DNA from: an uncultured Eudoraea sp.
GTDB lineage: Bacteria > Bacteroidota > Bacteroidia > Flavobacteriales > Flavobacteriaceae
Direction: 5' to 3'
NCBI RefSeq assembly: GCF_947260015.1
Contig: NZ_CAMYOM010000026.1
Span: 1 to 45,215, forward strand
DNA length: 45,215 nt
Shown: piece by piece, positions 1-6,825 of the stretch
Position numbering within the stretch: position 1 is the first letter of the stretch
Layout of the letters: each line of letters begins with the position of its first letter
The notes under the pieces: model-generated
What the model was told of the DNA's origin: nothing
The model's database searches: none
Seen by the model: only the letters and a program-made list of their open reading frames with translations
Translations under genes and position numbers: made by a program

Positions 1-23
1 ATTTTCATTTTAATATCTTTCAT
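1..23 (-). CDS. Start of a downstream gene cut by the window edge
   Basis: An ATG at 21-23 on the minus strand follows the TAA of the next upstream gene without any gap (TAAATG), and the frame stays open to the window edge. Only MKDIKMK can be read, and a second in-frame ATG lies five codons in. The contact suggests translational coupling with the four-helix membrane protein at 24-398. Nothing can be said about function. Confidence 0.35.
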
Positions 24-398
24 TTAGGCCATCAGGTATTTCTCGATAAGCATACATCCTACATAAAAGGAGGCGATAATGATCCAGACAATTTGTGGAA
101 TCATCCATTTATATTCCTTAATTGGGAGTTTCCGCAATTTTCGCATATAGGCTACTGTTGCCCATAAGGTAATTAGATTGCCTAAAAAAGCAACTTCCAA
201 CTGGTTGAAGAGAAAGGTGTATAGTGGATATATCCATACCAGGACCAGCATGAAAACACCGAAGTGGAAGACTGGATGTATCCGCCCTTCTGTTTCATAT
301 ACTTTATAAAGAAGCCAGAACATGATGATTGTAAGGAAAATCCAAACGGTTGCAGCGGCAGAATCTATCCAGGAAAGTGCATTGATGATGTTTTCCAT
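24..398 (-). CDS. Small four-helix integral membrane protein, function unknown
   Basis: This 124-residue protein has four hydrophobic stretches, at about residues 15-33, 42-62, 66-84 and 98-119, separated by short charged loops. It has no cleavable signal, no cysteine pair and no motif that I recognise. It lies 28 bases downstream of the esterase gene on the same strand and touches the next gene through a TAAATG junction, so it may be the middle gene of an operon. It is aromatic-rich (several Trp and Tyr in helices), but I see no TspO signature. Inner-membrane location is inferred from hydrophobicity; function is not assigned. Confidence 0.7.
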   Translation of the reverse strand: MENIINALSWIDSAAATVWIFLTIIMFWLLYKVYETEGRIHPVFHFGVFMLVLVWIYPLYTFLFNQLEVAFLGNLITLWATVAYMRKLRKLPIKEYKWMIPQIVWIIIASFYVGCMLIEKYLMA

Positions 399-426
399 AC
401 TATTTATATTGTAGTGTGTTTAAAAT

Positions 427-1119
427 TTATTTGGTCAGTACGGGCTCCAATACTTCCCATACATTATTAGCCACTATTTTTTGTCCTTCCACGGTAGGGT
501 GAATACCGTCTTCCTGGTTTAATTCAGGAATACCTGCAACCTTATCCAGTAAAAATGGAATAATTAACGTCTCATTCTTATCAGCCAGGTCAGGGAAGAT
601 CCTTCTGAATTCCGCTGTATACTCCTGGCCCATGTTTGGTGGTATCTGCATCCCTGCAAGGATGATAACCGTATCCGGGTTTTTCTTCCTAACTGAATCC
701 ACAATATCCTGGAGGTTTTGACGTGTCTCATGTAATGGTATGCCTCGCAAACCGTCATTGGCACCTAGTTCCAAAATAAACACATCCGCTTTTTGATTCA
801 GCACCCAGTCAAGCCTGTTCCGTCCGCTGGCCGTTGTTTCACCGCTTAGTCCGGCGTTCACAACTATGTAATTTAAATTTAGGGAATCTACAATTTGCTG
901 AATTACCGCCGGAAAAGCCTCCTTCGTGTCAAGACCGTAGCCTGCTGTGAGGCTATCACCAAAGAACACAATGACCTTGCTGTTATCGGTTTTAGCGACA
1001 TTATTTTCCGTTTGCTCGGTTGTATCCGAAGAATTTCCACTGGTTTGGCCGGACTTGCCTCCACAAGCCACTAATAGTAAAAACACCAAAAAATAACGAA
1101 ACTTTAAGAGGGTCTGCAT
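427..1119 (-). CDS. SGNH/GDSL esterase lipoprotein (TesA-like arylesterase)
   Basis: This is a secreted hydrolase of the SGNH family, probably acting on short acyl esters or lysophospholipids in the envelope. The four family blocks are visible: GDSL with nucleophile Ser near residue 56, a glycine in the VVNAGLSGE stretch near 90, GAND near 119-122, and DGIHPT near 204-209 with the catalytic Asp and His. The N-terminus is a lipoprotein signal ending LLLVAC, with Cys19 as the lipidation site, followed by a Ser/Thr/Asn-rich linker. The length of 230 suits TesA plus that linker. It is divergent from a YbbA/YbbP-type exporter, the arrangement known from E. coli tesA-ybbAP. The exact substrate is unknown. 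Confidence 0.9.
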   Translation of the reverse strand: MQTLLKFRYFLVFLLLVACGGKSGQTSGNSSDTTEQTENNVAKTDNSKVIVFFGDSLTAGYGLDTKEAFPAVIQQIVDSLNLNYIVVNAGLSGETTASGRNRLDWVLNQKADVFILELGANDGLRGIPLHETRQNLQDIVDSVRKKNPDTVIILAGMQIPPNMGQEYTAEFRRIFPDLADKNETLIIPFLLDKVAGIPELNQEDGIHPTVEGQKIVANNVWEVLEPVLTK

Positions 1120-1193
1120 GGTTTAAGGGTCTAAAAGTCGAAATCATTTCCTTATTTTGCTGCTTCGTTGCAAACAAAATTTAATTTCTGATA

Positions 1194-1883
1194 ATGTCAA
1201 AGATATTAAACGTTGATCAACTTGGGAAGACCTATTCCAGTGGTTCTAAAAAACTAACCGTTCTTGATGCTATTTCATTTGAAATAGAGGAAGGGGATAC
1301 CTTTGCCATTGTGGGCCCTTCAGGTAGCGGCAAAACTACTTTATTGGGGCTTTGTGCAGGTCTAGATGAACCCGATTCTGGTTACATAGAACTTTGCGGC
1401 ACCCGAATTAGCGAATTAAGTGAAGATCAACGTGCCCTTTTGCGCAATAAAGAAGTGGGGTTTATTTTTCAGGACTTTCAGTTACTTCCTACGCTGACTG
1501 CGCTGGAGAATGTGAGTGTTCCGTTAGAATTACAAGGGGTAAAGGATGCCAGGAAACAGGCGATGGAACTTTTACATAAAGTAGGATTGGCCGACAGATC
1601 ACACCATTATCCCTCTCAGTTATCAGGCGGTGAGCAACAAAGGGTTGCTCTGGCAAGAGCCTTTAGTAATAGGCCTTCTATCCTTTTTGCCGATGAACCA
1701 ACCGGTAACCTTGATGAAGAAACAGGAGAAAAAGTTATAAGACTTCTTTTTGAACTTAATAAAGAAGCAGGTACTACTTTGGTTATTGTAACACATGACC
1801 TGGACCTTGCAAAACGGACTCAGCATATTCTCAGGCTTAAAGGAGGAAAGATAGCTGCTAATGAAAGCACAGCAATCTCGTGA
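1194..1883 (+). CDS. ABC transporter ATP-binding protein, YbbA/LolD-type
   Basis: This cytoplasmic ATPase subunit powers the large permease encoded next. Walker A is GPSGSGKTT at residues 41-49, the signature is LSGGEQQR near 143-150, and Walker B ILFADEPT near 163-170 is followed by an H-loop in VTHD. The 229-residue length is typical of MacB/LolD/YbbA ATPases. Its TGA overlaps the GTG start of the permease gene by four bases (GTGA), so the two should be translationally coupled. In E. coli the equivalent YbbA-YbbP pair sits divergently from tesA as here; a role in moving lipids or lipoproteins out of the inner membrane is inferred only. Confidence 0.93.
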   Translation: MSKILNVDQLGKTYSSGSKKLTVLDAISFEIEEGDTFAIVGPSGSGKTTLLGLCAGLDEPDSGYIELCGTRISELSEDQRALLRNKEVGFIFQDFQLLPTLTALENVSVPLELQGVKDARKQAMELLHKVGLADRSHHYPSQLSGGEQQRVALARAFSNRPSILFADEPTGNLDEETGEKVIRLLFELNKEAGTTLVIVTHDLDLAKRTQHILRLKGGKIAANESTAIS

Positions 1884-4435
1884 AAAAGCGACAGAAAGCC
1901 TCATCTATTGCAGGCACAGGCTGGCTTTTTAAAATGGCCTGGCGTGATGGAAAGGCGAGTGGGGCCAGACTAATCTTGTTTATGGCCTCTATCATCCTGG
2001 GCATTACAGCGCTGGTTTCAATCCAATCTTTTAGTGATAATCTTAAAGAAAATATTAGTCTTCAGTCGAAATCGCTTATGGGAGCTGATTTTATTATAGA
2101 TTCAAGACAACTTCCAAATGAAAGAGTGCGGGGAATCATGGATTCATTAGGCGGTTCGAAAGGTATGGAAGTAAATTTTGCATCCATGGCCGCATTTCCA
2201 AAAAATGAGAGCAGTAAACTGGTTCGTGTGCGGGGGCTGGAAGGTGCATTTCCACTCTATGGGAAATTAGAGACTGAGCCTGCAGATGCGGCAACAACAT
2301 ATATTTCTGAAGAAGGAGCTCTTGTAGACGCCACCGTAATGTTGCAGTTTGGATTAAAAGCTGGAGATATAATTAAAATAGGCAATGTTAGTTTACCAAT
2401 TACGGGGACACTTATATCTGCACCCGGTAATAGCGCATTTGGCAGTTCTGTAGCACCACCGGTTATTATTCCATTTAGCATTATTGAACGAACCGGGTTA
2501 TTGCAGGTTGGGAGCCGACTGGACTATAACTACTATTTTGTTGCACCTCTTGAGATGGACCTCGATGCTCTTGACAAAGAACTCGACCCTATTTTGGATG
2601 CTGAGAATGCAGATCTTGATACACATACCTCCGGGAGCAGACAACTCGGTAGGTCTTACGGAAATGTTGGAAAATTCCTCAACCTGGTTGCATTTATTGC
2701 TCTTTTATTGGGCTGTGTAGGTATCGCAAGCTCTGTACAAATCTATATAAAAGAAAAGTTGAGGTCGGTAGCCGTGCTTAAATGTATGGGTGCCAGCCGA
2801 AAACAGACCTTCCTTATTTATTTGATTCAAATAGCGGGCATGGGCCTTCTGGGGGGTGTTATAGGAACTTTAGGGGGCATATTGCTGCAGTTGACATTTC
2901 CAAGCCTTTTACAGGAGTTTTTGCCTTTTGAGGTGCAATTGTCTTTATCACCTCAACCAATTATAATGGGGCTATTGCTGGGCGTGTTTATGTCTGTACT
3001 ATTTGCGCTACTGCCACTTATGAGTACCTGGTATGTTTCTCCATTACAGGTTCTTCGTATACAGGAAACACCGGAGGAACGTCCCAGAAAAGCCAGGGCC
3101 CTTGTGTTTATGGGAATAATAATCTTTATTTTCCTGTTTTCCCTTTGGCTTTTAGAAGACTTGCGTTATGCCCTGGGTTTTGTGATCAGTATTGCGGTAA
3201 CTTTCTCCATATTGGCCGGTGTTGCCACGCTTTTTATGAAAGGAATTAAGAAATACTTCCCCTCCTCATGGGGATTTACCTCAAGACAGAGCCTGCTGAA
3301 CCTTTTTCGGCCTAATAATCAGACTATGGTATTATTGGTAGCAATTGGAGTTGGTGCTTTTTTAATTAGTACCCTCTATTTTACAAAAGATATGCTGTTA
3401 GCTATGGCACAGCTTGATAGCAATAGTAACACTCCCAACATAATTCTCTTGGACGTGCAGAGCGAGCAAAAGGAAGATGTTGAAAATAGCATAACCCCTA
3501 AAGGTTTTCAGGTATTAGATAATATTCCAATAGTTACTATGCGTATGCATACGATAAAAGGACGCGCTGCGAATGATCTTAGACAGGACACAACCCTGAC
3601 AATGAATAAATGGGTTTTAAATCACGAATTTCGGGTTACTTACCGTGATACCATGATTTCTTCGGAAACCCTTACTGAAGGTGAGTGGGTACCTGAAATT
3701 CCAAAAGAAGGTCTTATCCCTATTTCCATAGCTGATAATATTGCAAGAGATGCTGAGGTTGCAATAGGTGATACTATTGTTTTTAATGTACAAGGCGTTC
3801 TGATGGAAACAGTTGTGGGTAGTATTCGCGCTGTAGAATGGGCAAGAATGCAACCTAATTTTAACCTTGTCTTTCCCAAGGGCGTTTTAGAAAATGCCCC
3901 ACAGTTTCATGTAATAACAACCAATGCACCCACCGCCGAGGCTTCAGCCAACCTCCAGCGAGAACTGGTTCAAAAATTCCCCAATATCTCGGTGCTCGAT
4001 TTACGGCAAATCGTAACGCTCATAGAGAACGTCCTTGATAAGATTGCTTGGGTAATTAACTTTATGGCCTTTTTTAGCATCCTTACCGGTATTATTGTAT
4101 TAATTGGAGCCGTGCGCACCAGTAAATATCAGCGCATTAAGGAAAGCGTTCTTTTACGAACCCTGGGTGCAAAAAGTAAACAAATTCTGCAAATCACAGC
4201 CCTTGAATACTTTTACCTGGGAGTATTGGGAAGTGGTATAGGCATATTACTTTCACTGATAAGCAGTCAGTTACTGGCCACATTTGTTTTTAAAGCGCCA
4301 TTTGTGCCTTCGCTAGTGCCCTTTTTAGTATTGCTGCCCGGGATAACATTACTTGTTCTCTTAATCGGCCTTAGTAACAGCAGGAGTGTGTTAAACAGCC
4401 CTCCATTGGTTGTTTTGCGTAAAGAGGGAAGGTAA
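1880..4435 (+). CDS. FtsX-family ABC permease, YbbP-like
   Basis: This is an 851-residue inner-membrane permease with two FtsX-type modules. A first helix near residues 30-50 is followed by a periplasmic MacB-like domain, then membrane segments around 265-390. Further helices near 410-465 precede a second extracytoplasmic domain at about 510-740, and a last trio of helices occupies about 750-850. The ERLRSVAVLKCMGAS-type stretch after the first core helix (here EKLRSVAVLKCMGAS) and its repeat ESVLLRTLGA near 750 are typical FtsX signatures. The start is GTG at 1880, inside the stop of the ATPase gene. The pair resembles YbbAP; the substrate is unknown. Confidence 0.92.
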   Translation: MKKRQKASSIAGTGWLFKMAWRDGKASGARLILFMASIILGITALVSIQSFSDNLKENISLQSKSLMGADFIIDSRQLPNERVRGIMDSLGGSKGMEVNFASMAAFPKNESSKLVRVRGLEGAFPLYGKLETEPADAATTYISEEGALVDATVMLQFGLKAGDIIKIGNVSLPITGTLISAPGNSAFGSSVAPPVIIPFSIIERTGLLQVGSRLDYNYYFVAPLEMDLDALDKELDPILDAENADLDTHTSGSRQLGRSYGNVGKFLNLVAFIALLLGCVGIASSVQIYIKEKLRSVAVLKCMGASRKQTFLIYLIQIAGMGLLGGVIGTLGGILLQLTFPSLLQEFLPFEVQLSLSPQPIIMGLLLGVFMSVLFALLPLMSTWYVSPLQVLRIQETPEERPRKARALVFMGIIIFIFLFSLWLLEDLRYALGFVISIAVTFSILAGVATLFMKGIKKYFPSSWGFTSRQSLLNLFRPNNQTMVLLVAIGVGAFLISTLYFTKDMLLAMAQLDSNSNTPNIILLDVQSEQKEDVENSITPKGFQVLDNIPIVTMRMHTIKGRAANDLRQDTTLTMNKWVLNHEFRVTYRDTMISSETLTEGEWVPEIPKEGLIPISIADNIARDAEVAIGDTIVFNVQGVLMETVVGSIRAVEWARMQPNFNLVFPKGVLENAPQFHVITTNAPTAEASANLQRELVQKFPNISVLDLRQIVTLIENVLDKIAWVINFMAFFSILTGIIVLIGAVRTSKYQRIKESVLLRTLGAKSKQILQITALEYFYLGVLGSGIGILLSLISSQLLATFVFKAPFVPSLVPFLVLLPGITLLVLLIGLSNSRSVLNSPPLVVLRKEGR

Positions 4436-4460
4436 TAATTGAATTATAATATTAAGGATA

Positions 4461-5120
4461 GATTTCTCAATCGTTGCTTCGCAACTCATGTCGAAATGAC
4501 TGTTTGGTTTTAAATAAGCCGGTGCAACGTATAGCTGTCATTTCGAACCGCACGAAGTGCGCGTGAGAAATCTCAATTTATGTATTTCCCATACACTTGC
4601 GTGCAGTCTGGATTTCTCAATCGTTGCTTCACAACTCATGTCGAAATGACCGTTAGGTTTTAAATAAGCCGGTGCAGCGTATAACTGTCATTTCGAACCG
4701 AACGCAGTGAGCGTGAGAAATCTCAAAATAACTGTTTTCAATTACACTTGCGTGCAGTCTGGATTTCTCAATCGTTGCTTCGCAACTCAAGTCGAAATGA
4801 CTGTTTGGTCTTAAATAAGCCGGTGAAACGTATAACTGTCATTTCGAACCGAACGCAGTGGGTGTGAGAAATCTCAAAATAACTGTTTTCAATTACACTT
4901 GCGTGCAGTCTTGATTTCTCAATCGTTGCTTCGCATCTCATGTCGAAATGACTGTTAGGTTTTAATAAGCTGGTGCAATGTATGGCTGTCATTTCGAACC
5001 GCACGAAGTGCGCGTGAGAAATCTCAATTTATGTATTTCCCCATACACTTGCGAGCAGTCTGGATTTCTCAATCGTTGCTTCGCATCATTTCGAACCGAA
5101 CGAAGTGGGTGTGAGAAATC
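4461..5120. repeat. Inverted-repeat array, left block (units 1-5)
   Basis: Five copies of one unit start at 4461, 4611, 4762, 4913 and 5063, a period of 150-151 bp. A full unit of about 112 bp has a left arm (GATTTCTCA, a small hairpin with loop TTC, CGAAATGAC), a linker of about 36 bp, and a right arm (GTCATTTCG, a small hairpin with loop GAA, TGAGAAATC). The outer and inner 9-mers of the two arms are exact reverse complements. Units are joined by a 38-39 bp spacer of two kinds: units 1 and 4 carry one, units 2 and 3 the other. Unit 5 (5063-5120) has lost its linker and the inner half of its left arm. Short frames across the array are repeat translations, not genes. Confidence 0.93.
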
Positions 5121-5123
5121 TAA

Positions 5124-5423
5124 TCAAATGATCTCTTGATTTAGAAATTCCCATTCCGGATTGAATGCATTTATTAGTACTTCTTTCTTTTTTCTACGCC
5201 ATTTTTTGATTTCTTTTTCTCTTAGTATGGCACTATTTGGGTCTTGGAAACCTTCGTAATATATTAGATAAAAGCAATTATATTTTCCTGCAAAAGACTT
5301 TTTTGAATTATGGCTATCAAAATAATGTTGTGATAATCGTCTTTGTATATTATTGGTTATTCCGATGTATATCGTGGTTCTGTTTTCATTAGTGGTTATA
5401 TATACAAAGTAACGGTACAGCAT
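5124..5423 (-). CDS. GIY-YIG endonuclease domain protein embedded in the repeat array
   Basis: This 99-residue single-domain protein of the GIY-YIG superfamily (the UvrC N-terminal/homing-endonuclease fold) matches the small stand-alone proteins common in Bacteroidota. From the ATG at 5423, F6-V7-Y8 takes the GIY place, followed by Y19-I20-G21, R28/R29 and H33, then E69 in the REKEIKKW helix and N89 in NPEW. All catalytic positions seem present, so the enzyme should be able to nick or cut DNA. An upstream TTG at 5441 is rejected because it is part of repeat unit 6. The stop codon is three bases from unit 5 and the start codon eight bases from unit 6, so any promoter must lie in the repeats. 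Its target is unknown. Confidence 0.88.
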   Translation of the reverse strand: MLYRYFVYITTNENRTTIYIGITNNIQRRLSQHYFDSHNSKKSFAGKYNCFYLIYYEGFQDPNSAILREKEIKKWRRKKKEVLINAFNPEWEFLNQEII

Positions 5424-5431
5424 TTCTTTTA

Positions 5432-5942
5432 GATTTCTCAATCGTTGCTTCGCAACTCATGTCGAAATGACTGTTTAGTTTTAAATAAGCCGGTGCAACG
5501 CATAGCTGTCATTTCGAACCGAACGAAGTGGGTGTGAGAAATCTCAAAATAACTGTTTTCAATTACACTTGCGTGCAGTCTGGATTTCTCCATCGTTGCT
5601 TCGCAACTCATGTCGAAATGACCGTTGGTTTTAAAATAAGCTGTTGCAACGTATAGCTGTCATTTCGAACCGAACGCAGTGTGCGTGAGAAATCTCAAAA
5701 TAACCGTTTTCAATTACACTTGCGTGCAGTCTGGATTTCTCAATCGTTGCTTCGCAGCTCATGTCGAAATGACCCGGTTGGCTATATAATTTTATGTAAA
5801 ATATAGCTGTCATTTCGAACCGCACGAAGTGGGTGTGAGAAATCTCAATTTATGTATTTCCCCATACACTTGCGAGCAGTCTGGATTTCTCAATCGTTGC
5901 TTCGCAACTCATGTCGAAATGACTGGTTGGTTTTAAATAAGC
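5432..5942. repeat. Inverted-repeat array, right block (units 6-9)
   Basis: Four further copies of the unit start at 5432, 5583, 5734 and 5884, again 150-151 bp apart. Units 6, 7 and 8 are full length; unit 9 keeps the left arm and the first part of the linker and then the similarity stops near 5942. Spacers after units 6 and 7 are the kind containing AACTGTTTTCAATTACAC (one base different in unit 7); the spacer after unit 8 is the other kind, with ATGTATTTCCCCATACAC. Unit 8 has a divergent linker while both arms are kept, which points to selection on, or recent spread of, the arms. Confidence 0.92.
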
Positions 5943-6166
5943 CTATGTTGTCCAAATCTGTCAATCATTCTTTTATAATCCATCTAGAAACCCGGCTTAA
6001 TTACCCAAAATACCGATGAAGGGTTTTTCACTTCAATTCGTTTCATCCGAAATTTTTATCGCTTTATCGCAAATTTTTCCAGCTACCGAAAAATAAGGGC
6101 TTTCAGCGATTAATACCTTAAGGATATCACTTTCTGTAGTTATTTTATTATACCCAATCTAATAAC
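5943..6166. other. Intergenic stretch between the repeat array and a small secreted ORF
   Basis: These 224 bases follow the truncated ninth repeat unit. I see no long open frame, no tRNA and no convincing hairpin terminator. The stretch just before the next ATG is A+T rich and probably carries the promoter and leader of the small gene at 6167, but no clear TAnnTTTG box can be placed. Confidence 0.5.
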
Positions 6167-6424
6167 ATGAAAGCCTTTTTAACCTTAGTACTTATACTTT
6201 TATTCGGAGCTGTTGCTCTAGCCCAAAAAACTACAGACTATGGTAAAGTTGAAACATTTCAAATGGATATTGTTCTGGATTATAGCCTTCTTCTTTCTCA
6301 CGATAGTGGGCAAATTGAGGGAACAAAAGAAGACGCTGTTGCGCGCTTATACAAATTCAAGAATTCAAGAATAAAAAAAGCTTTGGCTTTTTCTACTAAA
6401 AAAAATAAACCCAAATTAGCATAA
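6167..6424 (+). CDS. Small secreted protein of unknown function
   Basis: This 85-residue product starts with a clear Sec signal peptide (MKAF, a hydrophobic core, then AVALAQ with cleavage near residue 19). The mature part of about 65 residues mixes acidic and basic residues and ends in a lysine-rich tail (STKKNKPKLA). No family is recognised. It is followed after 11 bases by a 37-codon membrane ORF on the same strand. The region is flanked by repeats and unexplained sequence, so a young or decaying gene cannot be excluded, but the signal peptide supports a real product. Confidence 0.6.
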   Translation: MKAFLTLVLILLFGAVALAQKTTDYGKVETFQMDIVLDYSLLLSHDSGQIEGTKEDAVARLYKFKNSRIKKALAFSTKKNKPKLA

Positions 6425-6435
6425 TTCCCAAACCT

Positions 6436-6549
6436 ATGATACTATTTATTCTATTATTACCCGTTGCACTTTTAGTAAGTTATACAATTGTTTTTCCAAA
6501 AACAAAAGGCGTTTTGAGGCCTATTAAAGTGCCCAAAGGAAGTAGATAA
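6436..6549 (+). CDS. Putative 37-residue membrane miniprotein
   Basis: This short frame has an ATG start 11 bases after the preceding small secreted gene. The product is one hydrophobic helix (residues 2-19) followed by a basic tail containing several lysines and arginines and ending GSR. This positive-inside shape is common in bacterial membrane miniproteins. Length and position are the only support; homology cannot be judged by eye. Confidence 0.4.
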   Translation: MILFILLLPVALLVSYTIVFPKTKGVLRPIKVPKGSR

Positions 6550-6825
6550 ATTCTCCCTTTGTATTTTTAATAAAGCAAGAGTCTCATTATATTTCTAATT
6601 TTCTTTTTACTGGCCTTTTGGGATGTTTATCATATCACTTCCGGACTGGTATTTACAGGGCCAAGAGCTAAGCTCTCTTTGGAAATAAATTACGGCTATG
6701 GGCAATCGGATATGAATAGGCAATCCAACCTGATAAGGCCATCACCAGCTTGACCATAGTACCTGCCTTTAATGACCTGATCTCTGTGATATCTATCTCA
6801 GACTTCATCCCTGCCAATAGGCTTA
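6550..6825. other. Unassigned 276-base stretch with weak open frames on both strands
   Basis: Neither strand holds a convincing gene. On the minus strand an ATG frame at 6668-6808 would give 46 residues with a hydrophobic middle. On the plus strand a start-less frame of about 55 codons begins with a hydrophobic run and ends near 6752. A perfect 13-base palindrome (AGAGCTAAGCTCT, 6665-6677) lies inside but is not followed by a T-run. The stretch may be the decayed end of a gene next to the repeat array. Confidence 0.4.

Noticed and set aside
4768-5004. 78-residue frame across the repeats on the minus strand
   Set aside because: It is a translation of the repeat unit (MRFEMTAI and ATIEKSRLHASVIEN recur in the same phase); a second such frame lies at 5631-5825.
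5424-5441. TTG start giving the GIY-YIG protein six extra residues
   Set aside because: The TTG is part of repeat unit 6 and the ATG at 5423 begins exactly where homologues begin.
4461-5942. Tandem array at regular 150-bp steps taken as a CRISPR locus
   Set aside because: Units are about 112 bp and inverted, the spacers are themselves repeated in two types, and no cas gene is in the window.
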